This document shows, in pieces, positions 1 through 11,298 of a stretch of 64,000 bases of DNA (the stretch's first letter is position 1; the number at the start of each line of letters is the position of its first letter). A program made the translations under genes and the position numbers. The notes below the pieces were generated by a model. The model had not been told where the DNA came from and searched no databases. It saw only the letters and a list, made by a program, of their open reading frames with translations. Where the stretch lies: positions 41,386 through 105,385 of the forward strand of contig NW_022985732.1 in NCBI RefSeq assembly GCF_902459465.1. Direction: 5' to 3'. Source of the DNA: Asterias rubens (taxonomy: Eukaryota > Echinodermata > Asteroidea > Forcipulatida > Asteriidae).

Positions 1-51
1 CTTTTTGTAAAAATGAGTGAAAAAGTGGTGGCGCCATACGGAAAGTTATCC
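1..51 (+). mobile_element. Half of a foldback MITE, cut by the window edge
   Basis: These 51 bases are a direct copy of 30431-30481. There the same sequence is the right terminal inverted repeat of a complete short hairpin element (30346-30482). The arm homology of the giant inverted repeat starts immediately after it, so this MITE may be an insertion present in one copy only. In that case the arm homology could resume to the left of the window. Confidence 0.7.
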
Positions 52-199
52 CTTTATATTACTCTGAATTTTTAAAATTGGTTTATGAAAAAAAAGATGC
101 ACAATAGATGAAATTTATTAGGTGATTTATTGCATATGGTTTCTTTTGAAGAATATAACTCCCAAAATATTTAGGTACACCCTTTTGTTTTTCTTCAGG

Positions 200-480
200 A
201 AAGACACAAAAACGAATCAGTGTAATGGGTTTGCCACCTGTAGGGGGACCTCTGGTCAATTATGAAATGGTCTGAAAGAAAAAGGCACAATTTCGTTTTG
301 AATAAAAGGTGGTTTATCATTTTGTAAATTTTTGAAAAATAGCAACCCCAAAGTTCTTTGTTGGTACTTGTTTATTTTATTTCAGAGGTTTTATCCCTCT
401 GAAAACAGCAAAATTCAGTGATAAAGGTTCGCCAACCATAAGGAAACCTCTGGCCAATGTTTTAACTGTTTTAGTTGAAA
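200..480 (+). repeat. Degenerate copies of the about 190-bp subrepeat
   Basis: Two diverged copies of a subrepeat marked by a GGTTCGCC-type core, followed by a purine-rich GGAAACC stretch and CTGGCCAAT. The same module is the building block of the 793-bp array further along the arm, and related copies lie at 1570-2450. Confidence 0.6.
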
Positions 481-500
481 AATGTACCACTTTGTTTTAA

Positions 501-1560
501 CCCTTTCAATACCATTGTCGAGTTTACTCGACCGCGCAGTGCAAGCGCTTCCTTACCATTGTTCGAGAAAACTCGACCGTGCGTTGTGTAGTCGCTCCGT
601 CCCAATGTCGAGAAAACTCGACAGAAAAAAGCCTTGCCTTTGAGAGATTGTATTTATTTTGTTTGGCGCCCTCTGTTGTTAGGTTTTATATAGACGGGTT
701 GCTTGTTTACCAAGCATTGCAATGGTATGTATTGTATAGGGGGTCGCCATTATGATTTTCCGAGAAAAGTACGTTTGAAGATTTCACGCTTCTGTTTTTT
801 GGGACAAAAATCACCATCATGTCTCCTCATTGCACGAAGGTTTTGGCTTATATGTTTGCCTATAGTGACTCTATAAAAAGACTTGGGAAGTTCTGAGAGA
901 GAATCTAGTGAACATTTGGCAGCCAATCGTGGTATTTCGTGCCAAACATGCAGTCAGATGATGACAAAACCGGACTATATAACAACGGTAGCTAACTGGA
1001 CCGAGCACATCACCCGTTCAACGTCGTGGGCTTGGGCGTGCATGGCGGGCGGGCCCCGACCGACTCGTGCTGGTCGAGGTGACCGTGGTAGCTGAACACT
1101 TTCAAAACAGATTTTTCAGCAAAATAGGTTCCGATTTTGGTACAAATGGAAATAGAAGCTTATAATAAAAACGATTATATTTTCTGAGTAGTTTTTACTT
1201 GAGTAACTTTTCTTGAGTAAAATTAGGTTGAAAATCTTGTCGTTTTTCTTGAGACAGAAATCCTGAATAAAAATAGAAGTAATTCGTTTAGCCAGAAATC
1301 TTGCAAACAAAATTAAGATAATAATATACAAATTTGACATCGTAGGAAAGGTTATTTCATATGCTACAAATTGCATGCACAAGATTTTCCAAATAATAAT
1401 GTCTTCCCACAGAAATTCAAGATTGAAAACAGTACACACTGCAAACACTACTGCGTTATATTTTTTAGTGTGAAAAAATACGGTACACAGCATTGTGACC
1501 TTTGTCAACAATGCGGTATCCGGTTCGGCGCTTGCAATAAACAATGTGGTATTGAAAGGG
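501..1560. mobile_element. piggyBac-like nonautonomous element (left arm copy)
   Basis: The element is flanked by TTAA on both sides (497-500 and 1561-1564) and has 14-bp terminal inverted repeats that begin CCCTTTCAATACCA. TTAA duplication with CCCTTT-type termini is characteristic of the piggyBac superfamily. Just inside the left end are three iterations of a CGAG(T/A)...ACTCGAC motif. Short ORFs inside (883-1095 on plus and 1116-1670 on minus) show no transposase features I can recognise, so the element is probably mobilised in trans. Inserting into the AT-rich subrepeat region, it separates copies of the 190-bp module. Confidence 0.75.
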
Positions 1561-1569
1561 TTAAAAGGC

Positions 1570-2470
1570 TTGGTAATTTGGTAATTTTTGAAAATTACCC
1601 TCCCCCTCCCCAAATATTTGGTCAGAAATAGTTTTGTTTTTTTATATTTAACTCGTAAGAAGAGCAACATTCAGTGATATGGGTTCGCCACCCGTAGGGA
1701 AACTTCTGGCAAATTTTTTAACTGTGTTTAGTACCACTTCATTTTAAAAGGCGATTTTTTTTTATAATTTGGTAGGTTTAGAAATTACCCTCTTCCCTCC
1801 CCAAATATTTGGTTAGAAATATTTGTTTTATTTCAGAAGGTTTATATTTAACCTTTAAGAAGAGCAACAATCAGTGATATGGGTTCGCCTCCCATAGGGA
1901 AACCGCTGGTAATTTTGTTAACTGTGTTTAATTGAAAAAAGTACCACTTCATTTTAAACGGTAATTTTTTTTATAATATGGTAATTTGGGAAAATTACCC
2001 CCCCCCCCAAATATTTGGTTAGAAACAGTTTTATATCGGAGGTTTTTTATTTAACTCTTTAGAAGAGCAAACTTAAGTGATATGGGTTCGCCACCCATAG
2101 TGAAACATTTGAAAAATTTGCCACTTCATATTAGGTGATTTATTTGGCAAGTCTTGAAAAATAAGCCCCACAATATTTGGTTTTATATTTTTAACTCTGA
2201 AACCAGAAGAGCAGAAATTCAGTAACAAAGGGTTCGCCACCCGTAAGGACAGCCCTAGCCAATATTTTGGAAAAGTTTGGAAAAAAAGCAAACCTTATAT
2301 GTTGATGTATCGAAATCTTTACCTCTTATTGATTGATCGCTACTGTGCCAGGGATTTTGCTTCTTTCTGTTTTCTCAGCAAGTAGAACCAGTAGATCTGT
2401 TTTGCTGAAACTTTCACAGTTTTACTTCATCTTTCTATGTTTTGTCCATTAATCATTGAGAAACAAAACA
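1570..2470 (+). repeat. About 190-bp subrepeat tandem cluster
   Basis: Four successive copies of the GGTTCGCC...GGAAACC subrepeat can be seen at about 1665, 1870, 2080 and 2225. The last one continues into sequence matching the downstream part of the 793-bp unit (compare 2290-2450 with 5700-5860). The segment lies upstream of POLR1H exon 3, in what would be its intron 2. Most of it is deleted from the right arm. Confidence 0.65.
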
Positions 2471-2565
2471 AAAAAACTTATGGCCCTACCTTTTAGGCGT
2501 ATTATCAATGCTTGGTTATTTTTCATCACTTCTTAATTTCATTTTTGTATCTGGTCTGGTTTCAG

Positions 2566-2675
2566 ATTGACAGGGCATGTGCCAAGTGCCGTCACAATGG
2601 ACTTCATTGCCACACCAGGCAAACACGATCAGCTGATGAAGGACAAACCGTCATCTATTTCTGCTCATCATGCAA
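2566..2675 (+). CDS. POLR1H: POLR1H (RPA12) exon 3: C-terminal zinc ribbon
   Basis: This exon encodes the TFIIS-type zinc ribbon of the small RNA polymerase I subunit RPA12 (A12.2), which supports RNA cleavage and termination by Pol I in the nucleolus. A TTTCAG acceptor precedes it and a GTAAGT donor follows. The 110 nt give 36 codons plus two bases. The translation contains the first Cys pair (CAKC), HTRQT, the near-invariant RSADEGQTV with its catalytic Asp-Glu, and the second Cys pair (CSSC). Joined through its AA overhang to the terminal exon at 4363 it ends CK-HQEIEYS, which aligns with the C terminus of animal RPA12. Exons 1 and 2 are not in the left arm; homologous exons lie at 30052-30888 on the minus strand. 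The right arm has no copy of this exon. Confidence 0.9.
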
Positions 2676-2691
2676 GTAAGTTAATCACTAC

Positions 2692-3255
2692 TTAAAGTCA
2701 CCTGGAAATAGAATTTGTTTTCTTTCAAACATAAGAGTATATGCTTACGAACAATAAAACAATTTTTTTTAGTAATTGTTTATCACGATTTATATGTTTA
2801 AAAAATATATAAAGTTGTTTGGATGGCTGACTCCGCCTACCCCTTTTGTGACGTCAATCGAGGCAGACTTTGCCTGCAATGCGTATAGTAAACACACGTG
2901 TAAACACAAGTACATGTACGTCCAAGTCAAAAGTTGGTACATTTCAAAAAGTGTTTTTCTGCATTCATCAGCAATACACCTGGTCGGTGTTTTGTTTTGA
3001 ATCGTACAAACTCACGACTTGGTCCGTAGATGTACTTTGCAATTGTGTTTACTCTACGCATTACAGGCAAAGTCTGCCTCGATTGACGTCACGAACAGCG
3101 CCCTCTCGGGTCGGGTCTACTCTTAAATTTGTAAATAACATAAGAACTGATTTTTTAAAACCTTAGTTAACTGTTTATTCACATTCCACTCATCAAAACA
3201 CATATGTGTGACAAAAGCTTTATTTTGAAAAAATACCACTTCCAGGTGACTTTAA
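2692..3255. mobile_element. TTAA-ended foldback MITE with AGTCACCTGG termini
   Basis: The element begins TTAAAGTCACCTGGA and ends with its reverse complement. A second internal inverted pair, around a GAGGCAGACTTTGCCTG motif, occurs at about 2851-2890 and 3050-3095. It sits 17 bp downstream of POLR1H exon 3, right after the donor site. The right arm keeps only the distal half (about 27972-28155), because the exon-3 deletion ends at the inner inverted copy. Confidence 0.7.
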
Positions 3256-3260
3256 ACCTG

Positions 3261-3420
3261 GTTCATACTTCCTGCAAATGCAAAGTGAATTGTGGCGACC
3301 CAGCCTTGTTTAGTTAACGAATGAATGTTTCAAAGAGGTTGAACACAGTTCAACTGTTGCGAGTGATTCATTGCGAGTTTGTGACAACAAAATTTGTTCG
3401 CATTTGCAGGAAGTATGAAC
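3261..3420. mobile_element. Short hairpin MITE
   Basis: About 160 bp with terminal inverted repeats starting GTTCATACTTCCTGCAAATGC and ending with the reverse complement. No coding capacity. The right arm carries the same element at 27813-27968. Confidence 0.7.
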
Positions 3421-3717
3421 TGGGCTTTAGGCTTGTAGATCCTTTTAGGTTTATCATACAGTTTCCATAGATTGCACAGGGGTAAGTAGGTACCTGTGAG
3501 GGCAGAGATGGTTCTTGTGATTTATTTATCACTACATATTTGGCTGCACAGGCAATTTCTGAGTTGGTTTGATGAATGAAATAAATGGTCCAATGATCAG
3601 GGGTAACATTGTTGAAGAGCCACAAGCGTCACTGAATGACGGATTTCAGTGCTACATGCGGATTAGTACAAGCAGAAATTCACTGTTCATATTATGACAT
3701 GTGTGTAAACCCTTGTC

Positions 3718-4120
3718 GGAAGTGTCATGGCCAAGCGGTTAAGAGCATCAAGTTCAAACTCTGGTGTTTCTGATCAGCAGAGTGTGGGTTCGAATCCCCA
3801 GCCATGACACTTTTGTCCTTAAGCGAGACACTTAACCATTGCTTCGCCCTTCGGATTGGATGTAAAGCCGCAGGTCCCATTTAAAAGAACGCAGTGCATG
3901 CACTTATCGAAAAGAGAAGGGGTTCGCCCTGGTGTTCCTGGCTTTGGCTGCTGTATGCGCCGTAGCACCATGCCATTACATGGTGTGCTAAGGATTAGGT
4001 CTCATAATTTCAAAATCTTCATCCCACTCACCTTGCAGTAAAAATATTTGGCGCTTTGTATCCTTTGGAAAAGGCGCGTTATAAATACGTTTATTATTAT
4101 AATTTTTAATATTGTTATTA
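3718..4120 (+). mobile_element. tRNA-derived SINE (left arm copy)
   Basis: The 5' end resembles a tRNA-Leu gene: GCCAAGCGGTTAAGAGC stands for box A and GGTTCGAATCC for box B, both Pol III promoter elements. A nontRNA body follows (CCTTAAGCGAGACACTTAACC, GGGGTTCGCC, TGGCTGCTGTA), then a GCGCTTTGTATCC...TTATAAATACG tail ending in a TTA-rich microsatellite. A second full copy at 57430-57840 has the same order, which shows this is a dispersed SINE and not a tRNA gene. Confidence 0.85.
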
Positions 4121-4202
4121 TTAAAGCACAATATGGTTACAAGTGCATCCATCAGCAAAACAGAAACCAACAAAACATGCAATTGGATCTTGCGAAGGAT
4201 CT

Positions 4203-4320
4203 GCGGTGAACTTTACAAAGAGTTAAAGTAGTCTTATCTTGTTAGGACAAGTTACTCGTGTAACTTACGACTAGCCTCAAGTTAGGACCAGTCCTAACTC
4301 TTTGTGAAATCGACCCCCAG
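4203..4320. mobile_element. TTAGGAC foldback element
   Basis: Self-complementary GTTAGGAC/GTCCTAAC blocks are bounded by CACAAAGAGTTAGGAC-type termini. The same family is seen at 26925-27017 and 61849-62000, and remnants of its end (TTTGTGAAATCGACCCCAGG) recur in every unit of the 793-bp array. Confidence 0.65.
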
Positions 4321-4362
4321 GATGGTTAAGTAATTTTTGTATATTTTTTTTTATATTTACAG

Positions 4363-4387
4363 GCATCAAGAGATTGAGTACTCCTGA
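4363..4387 (+). CDS. POLR1H: POLR1H terminal exon, first copy of array (left arm)
   Basis: After a T-rich tract and ACAG acceptor, the 25 nt complete the split lysine codon from exon 3 and add HQEIEYS before a TGA. This gives a C terminus of the same length and character as known RPA12 proteins. The reading phase (2 to 2) matches exon 3 exactly. This copy is the first of about six tandem copies in the arm, so any transcript from exon 3 could in principle splice to several equivalent last exons that encode the same residues. Confidence 0.82.
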
Positions 4388-5148
4388 AGATAATCAACAT
4401 CTTCGGATCAGTCTACACTGAGAGGAACTCGAGGCAAGAGCTCACTGGAACAAGGAGATGAAATCACCACCGGCGACGACGACGACCCGTTGCCACAGAG
4501 ATGTCTTACTGATGAGGAGGCAATTTTTTGGCTGTGTTTATTCATTGAAAAATGCACCATTACATAAAAGGTGATTTAAAAGTTTTGAAAAACAAGCCCC
4601 CAAATATTTGAATATTTTTATATTTTGAACTCTGAAAACAGAAGAGCAAAAATTCAGTGACAAAGGGTTCGCCACCCGTAAGAAAACCCCTGGCCGATTT
4701 TTTAACTGTGTTTGATTGAAAATTGCGCCACTTCAAATTGAAAGTTCACATTTGGTAAATTTTGAAAAATAACAGGAGATCCCTCCAAATATTTTGATAT
4801 ACAAATAGGTTCGTTTTATTTCAGAGGTTTTATATTTACCTGTGAATAAAGAGAGCAAAAATCAGTGACAGTTTGTAAGGAAATCCCTGGCCAATTATTT
4901 TTAAATGTTTGGGAAAAAAGCAAACATAGTTTGTTGATGTATCAAAATCTTTACCTTGGATGGATTCGTCGCTACTGTGACAGGGTTTGCTTTTTTCTGT
5001 TTTCTAAGCAAGTAGAACCAATAAACCTATTTTGCTGAACTTTTCACTGTTTTATTTCATCTTTCTAACCATTTGTGAAACCGACCCCAGGATGGTTAGG
5101 GTCAAAGGTTCATTTTTTAATGTAAAAGTAATTTTTTTATATTTACTG

Positions 5149-8100
5149 GCATCAAGAGATTGAGTACTCCTGAAGAGAATCAACATCTTCGGATCAGTCT
5201 ACACTTATAGATCTCAAGACAAGAGCTCACTGGAACAAGGAGATGAAATCACCACTGGCGACGAGGACAACGATGACGACCTGATGCCACAGAGATGTCT
5301 TACTGATGAGGAGGCCGATTTTTGGACTGGTTTATTCATTGAAAAATGCGCCACTTCATATAAGGTGATTTATAAGTTTTGAAAAACAAGCCCCTTACGA
5401 TTTGGTTTTATATCTTGAACTCTGAAAACAAAAGAGCAAAAATTCAGTGACAAAGGGTTCGCCACCCGTAAGGAAACCCCTGGCCGATTTTTTAACTGTG
5501 TGTGATTGAAAATTGCACCACTTCAAATTGAAAGTTGACATTTGGTAAATTTTGAAAAATAACAGGAAACCCCTCCAAATATTTTGATATACAAATAGGT
5601 TCGTTTTATTTCAGAGGTTTTATATTTTACCTGTGAAAACAGAGAGCAAAAAACTGTGACAGTCTGTAAGATAAACCCCTGGCCAATTATTTTTTAAATG
5701 TTTGGGGAAAAAGCAAACATAGTTTGTTGATGTATCGAAATCTTTACCTTGGATGGATTCATCGCTACTGTGACGGGGTTTTGCTTCTTTCTGTTTTCTA
5801 AGCAAGTAGAACCAATTAACCTATTTTGCTGAACTTTTCACTGTTTTATTTCATCTTTCTAACCATTTGTGAAATCGACCCCAGGATGGTTAGGGTCAAA
5901 GGTTCATTTTTTAATGTAAAAGTAATTTTTTTATATTTACAGGCATCAAGAGATTGAGTACTCCTGAAGAGAATCAACGTCTTCGGATCAGTCTACACTT
6001 ATAGATCTCAAGACAAGAGCTCACTGGAACAAGGAGATGAAATCACCACCGGCGACGAGGACAACGATGACGACCTGATTCCACAGAGATGTCTTACTGA
6101 TGAGGAGGCCGATTTTTGGACTGGTTTATTCATTGAAAAATGCGCCACTTCATATAAGGTGATTTATAAGTTTTGAAAAACAAGCCCCCTACTATTTGGT
6201 TTTATATCTTGAACTCTGAAAACAGAAGAGCAAAAATTCAGTGACAAAGGGTTCGCCACCCGTAAGGAAACCCCTGGCCGATTTTTTAACTGTGTTTGAT
6301 TGAAAATTGCACCACTTCAAATTGAAAGTTGACATTTGGTAAATTTTGAAAAATAACAGGAAACCCCTCCAAATATTTTGATATACAAATAGGTTCATTT
6401 TATTTCAGAGGTTTTATATTTTACCTGTGAAAACAGAGAGCAAAAAACAGTGACAGTCTGTAAGATAAACCCCTGGCCAATTATTTTTTAAATGTTTGGG
6501 GAAAAAGCAAACATAGTTTGTTGATGTATCGAAATCTTTACCTTGGATGGATTCATCGCTACTGTGACGGGGTTTTGCTTCTTTCTGTTTTCTAAGCAAG
6601 TAGAACCAATTAACCTATTTTGCTGAACTTTTCACTGTTTTATTTCATCTTTCTAACCATTTGTGAAATCGACCCCAGGATGGTTAGGGTCAAAGGTTCA
6701 TTTTTTAATGTAAAAGTAATTTTTTTATATTTACAGGCATCAAGAGATTGAGTACTCCTGAAGAGAATCAACATCTTCGGATCAGTCTACACTTATAGAT
6801 CTCAAGACAAGAGCTCACTGGAACAAGGAGATGAAATCACCACCGGCGACGAGGACAACGATGACGACCTGATTCCACAGAGATGTCTTACTGATGAGGA
6901 GGCCGATTTTTGGACTGGTTTATTCATTGAAAAATGCGCCACTTCATATAAGGTGATTTATAAGTTTTGAAAAACAAGCCCCCTACTATTTGGTTTTATA
7001 TTTTGAACTCTGAAAACAGAAGAGCAAAAATTCAGTGACAAAGGGTTCGCCACCCGTAAGGAAACCCCTGGCCGATTTTTTAACTGTGTTTGATTGAAAA
7101 TTGCACCACTTCAAATTGAAAGTTGACATTTGGTAAATTTTGAAAAATAACAGGAAACCCCTCCAAATATTTTGATATACAAATAGGTTCGTTTTATTTC
7201 AGAGGTTTTATATTTTACCTGTGAAAACAGAGAGCAAAAAACAGTGACAGTCTGTAAGAAAACCCCTGGCCCATTATTTTTTAAATGTTTGGGGAAAAAG
7301 CAAACATAGTTTGTTGATGTATCGAAATCTTTACCTTGGATGGATTCATCGCTACTGTGACAGGGTTTTGCTTCTTTCTGTTTTCTAAGCAAGTAGAACC
7401 AATTAACCTATTTTGCTGAACTTTTCACTGTTTTATTTCATCTTTCTAACCATTTGTGAAATCGACCCCAGGATGGTTAGGGTCAAAGGTTCATTTTTTA
7501 ATGTAAAAGTAATTTTTTTATATTTACAGGCATCAAGAGATTGAGTACTCCTGAAGAGAATCAACATCTTCGGATCAGTCTACACTTATAGATCTCAAGA
7601 CAAGAGCTCACTGGAACAAGGAGATGAAATCACCACCGGCGACGAGGACAACGATGACGACCTGATTCCACAGAGATGTCTTACTGATGAGGAGGCCGAT
7701 TTTTGGACTGGTTTATTTATTGAAAAATGCGCCACTTCATATAAGGTGATTTATAAGTTTTGAAAAACAAGCCCCCTACTATTTGGTTTTATATCTTGAA
7801 CTCTGAAAACAGAAGAGCAAAAATTCAGTGACAAAGGGTTCGCCACCCGTAAGGAAACCCCTGGCCGATTTTTTAACTGTGTTTGATTGAAAATTGCACC
7901 ACTTCAAATTGAAAGTTGACATTTGGTAAATTTTGAAAAATAACAGGAAACCCCTCCAAATATTTTGATATACAAATAGGTTCGTTTTATTTCAGAGGTT
8001 TTATATTTTACCTGTGAAAACAGAGCAAAAAACAGTGACAGTCTGTAAGAAAACCCCTGGCCAATTATTTTTTAAATGTTTGGGGAAAAAGCAAACATAG

Positions 8101-8357
8101 TTTGTTGATGTATCGAAATCTTTACCTTGGATGGATTCATCGCTACTGTGACGGGGTTTTGCTTCTTTCTGTTTTCTAAGCAAGTAGAACCAATTAACCT
8201 ATTTTGCTGAAACTTTCACTGTTTTATTTCATCTTTCTAACCATTTGTGAAATCGACCCCAAGATGGTTAGGGTCAAAGGTTCATTTTTTATGTAAAAGT
8301 AATTTTTTATTTATTTATTTTTTTATTTACAGGCATCAAGAGATTGAGTACTCCTGA
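5149..8357 (+). pseudogene. POLR1H: Additional POLR1H last-exon copies 2-6 (left arm)
   Basis: Duplicate terminal exons lie at 5149-5173, 5943-5967, 6737-6761, 7530-7554 and 8333-8357. All keep the coding bases and the TGA. Copies 3-6 keep the ACAG acceptor. In copy 2 the acceptor reads ACTG, so that copy should not be spliceable. They probably arose passively with the array and not under selection for extra exons. Confidence 0.8.
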
Positions 8358-8520
8358 AGAGAATCAACATCTTCGGATCGGTCTACACTGAGAGGAACTC
8401 GAGGCAAGAGCGCACTGGAACAAGGAGATGAAATCACTATCGACGACAACGACGACCACCACCTGATGCCAGAGAGATGTCTTACTGATGAGGAGGCCGA
8501 GCATCCATCCCAGTATGGGT

Positions 8521-9017
8521 ACTTAAATAAGATAAGGATTCTTTATCACTGACAGTGCCATCAGGATTGTCTCAAGAAACAAAATGAGGCTTGACAACAA
8601 AATTAAGTCTGGTTCCTATTTGTTAAACTTTGAGCGTTTCGAGCGGGTTTTGATCGGTACACGGGAACCAGACAAAATGGCCGAACTGTGGTAAAGGTGT
8701 TTTTAAACTGTCAGTGTTGCTTACATTAGTTTGCGATAACTCGTGCTTTATAGCTTGTTTCAAAAAATGAGTATATGAAATTGAATTGTTTACCATCATC
8801 AATTGTTGTTTTGATCGATCCTCCCCTAACCCCTGGGGTGGGTTAATCGATTGATAGATTGAACAAGAAACTTGAGTGCACACCTTTTATGATAAAAGCC
8901 TTCTAGCTCTGGTTAGGATTATGGCATACTTAGTAACTTATGGGTCATGACATGACTAAAACTCCCTTTCTCCTGAGAGTTGGTCATTGCCATATGTCAT
9001 CCTCGATACTGTTACTA
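8521..9017. other. Unannotated arm sequence
   Basis: Unique-looking DNA between the 793-bp array and the satellite. Small ORFs occur on the minus strand (8623-8883), but I see no splice-bounded or domain-like coding signal. The counterpart in the right arm is about 20790-21290. Confidence 0.5.
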
Positions 9018-9160
9018 CGACACGCCTGATGCATTACGGAGGCAACGTTGCCACTGGTCATTGCCTGGGTGCCCCTTGAAATGTTCTTGCAATTATTCCA
9101 TAGAGGTGCCCTTTACCAAGAAAAACCACCTTGGTGCACTTGCCCTGTTTAAATGACTGA
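9018..9160 (-). repeat. Dispersed GGAGGCAACG repeat, copy flanking satellite
   Basis: A copy of a dispersed repeat with the order GCCTGAT, ACGGAGGCAACG, GGTCATTGCC, GGTGCCC and AATTATTCC. An inverted copy lies at 11299-11471 on the other side of the 93-bp satellite, and a solo copy lies at 46552-46793. Confidence 0.65.
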
Positions 9161-9164
9161 GCTG

Positions 9165-11032
9165 TCCTTTTCTGCTAGGGGTTTGCGTCATAGCAAACTA
9201 GGAACCTATCAACGTGTTCTCTAGCAGTGGCTTACTGTTGTACCACTACCATCACACATGACTTTCATCCCTTTCTGCAAGGGATTGGGTCACAGCAAAC
9301 TTAACCATCACACATGACTTTCATCCCTTTCTGCAAGGGATTGGGTCCCAGCAAACTTAGTAACGTTTTGCATTATTGGCTTACTGTTGTACCACTACCA
9401 TCAAACATGACTTTCATCCCTTTCTGCTAGGGATTGGGTCACAGCAAACTTAAACAGGTTTTACATTAGTGGCTTACTGTTGTACCACTACCATCACACA
9501 CGTGTTTCATCCCTTTCTGCAAGGGATTGGGTCACAGCAAACTTAAAAAGTTTTACATTAGTGGCTTCCTGTTGTACCACTACCATCACACATGACTTTC
9601 ATCCCTTTCTGCTAGGGATTGGGTTGCAGCAAACTTAGTAACGTTTTACATTAGTGGCTTACTGTTGTACCATTACCATCATACATGACTTTCATCCCTT
9701 TCTGCTAGGGATTGGGTCGCAGCAAACTTAGTAACGTTTTACATTAGTGGCTTACTGTTGTACCACTACCATCACACATGACTTTCATCCCTTTCTGCTA
9801 GGGATTGGGTCACAGCAAACTTAGTAACGTTTTACATTAGTGGCTTACTGTTGTACCACTACCATCACACATGACTTTCATCCCTTTCTGCTAGGGATTG
9901 GGTCACAGCAAACTTAAACAAGTTTTACATTAGTGGCTTTTACAACAGTACCACTACCATCACACATGACTTTCATCCCTTTCTGCTAGGGATTGGGTCA
10001 CAGCAAACTTAGTAAAGTTTTACATTAGTGGCTTACTGTTGTACCACTACCATCATACATGACTTTCATCCCTTTCTGCTAGGGATTGGGTCACAGCAAA
10101 CTTAGTAACGTTTTACATTAGTGGCTTACTGTTGTACCACTACCATCACACATGACTTTCATCCCTTTCTGCTAGGGATTGGGTCACAGCAAACTTAGTA
10201 ACGTTTTACATTAGTGGCTTACTGTTGTACCACTACCATCACACATGACTTTCATCCCTTTCTGCTAGGGATTGGGTCACAGCAAACTTAAACAAGTTTT
10301 ACATTAGTGGCTTACTGTTGTACCACTACCATCACACATGACTTTCATCCCTTTCTGCTAGGGATTGGGTCACAGCAAACTTAGTAAAGTTTTACATTAG
10401 TGGCTTACTGTTGTACCACTACCATCACACATGACTTTCATCCCTTTCTGCTAGGGATTGGGTCACAGCAAACTTAGTAACGTTTTACATTAGTGGCTTA
10501 CTGTTGTACCACTACCATCACACATGACTTTCATCCCTTTCTGCTAGGGATTGGGTCACAGCAAACTTAGTAACGTTTTACATTAGTGGCTTACTGTTGT
10601 ACCACTACCATCACACATGACTTTCATCCCTTTCTGCTAGGGATTGGGTCACAGCAAACTTAGTAACGTTTTACATTAGTGGCTTACTGTTGTACCACTA
10701 CCATCACACATGACTTGCATCCGTTTCTGCTAGGGATTGTATCGCAGCAAACTTAGTAACGTTTAACATCAGTGGCTTACTGTTGTACCACTACCATCAC
10801 ACGTGACTTTCATCCCTTTCTGCTAGGGATTGTGTCGCAGCAAACTTAGTAACGTTTTATATTAGTGGCTTACTGTTGTACCACTACCATCACACGTGAC
10901 TTTCATCCCTTTCTGCTAGGGATTGTGTCGCAGCAAACTTAGTAACGTTTTATATTAGTGGCTTACTGTTGTACCACTACCACCACACGTGACTTTCATC
11001 CCTTTCTGCTAGGGATTGGGTCATAGCAAACT
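9165..11032 (+). repeat. 93-bp satellite array (left arm)
   Basis: About 21 tandem units with a 93-bp period. Each contains CATCCCTTTCTGCTAGGGAT, GGTCACAGCAAACTTAGTAACG and GGCTTACTGTTGTACCACTA. Units near both edges are the most diverged (9165-9330 and 10700-11030) and central units are almost identical. One shortened unit of about 60 bp lies at 9300-9360. The right arm has only about 11 units. Confidence 0.92.
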
Positions 11033-11298
11033 AAATGTTGAGGTTCATATGTACATACATGACCTTTTCCTTTCCTACCTGGGGGAAATGATTGGTACTT
11101 TCTATTAATCCACCTGCCGTGTGACCACTGACCCTTCTTCTGTGGGGTAAGATTACTGCAAACCTTTGCGGCTGTATGTCAGAAATGGCCACTTGCCATA
11201 TTACCTGTGCCCCCCCCCTTCCCACCTGGGGTATTTGTTGCAATAACACAATGATAAATCTTGAATCATGTGTTGTGAATTGTTTCTATAGACCAACA

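Larger units (their letters stand above)
4363..8520 (+). repeat. About 793-bp tandem array carrying the POLR1H last exon (left arm)
   Basis: Units start at about 4363, 5149, 5943, 6737, 7530 and 8333 (spacings 786, 794, 794, 793 and 803). Each has the splice acceptor and 25-nt terminal exon, an acidic-coding downstream block (ACTGATGAGGAGGCC), and two or three of the 190-bp subrepeats. It then has a TTTGTGAAATCGACCCCAGG block leading to the next acceptor. Internal units are nearly identical, while the first and last are the most diverged, as expected from unequal exchange. The last unit stops soon after GAGGAGGCCGA (about 8500). Confidence 0.9.

Noticed and set aside
1116..1670. 184-codon minus-strand ORF over the piggyBac-like element
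   Set aside because: It crosses the element boundary and the TTAA, is AT-rich low-complexity sequence, and has no DDE-type motif.
3718..3812. Possible tRNA-Leu gene
   Set aside because: Box A and B-like blocks are present, but the sequence continues into a body and tail shared with 57430-57840, so it is the head of a SINE. Stem pairing is also imperfect.
9165..11032. CRISPR-like array
   Set aside because: The 93-bp units repeat in full with no unique spacers, and the genome is animal; it is a satellite.
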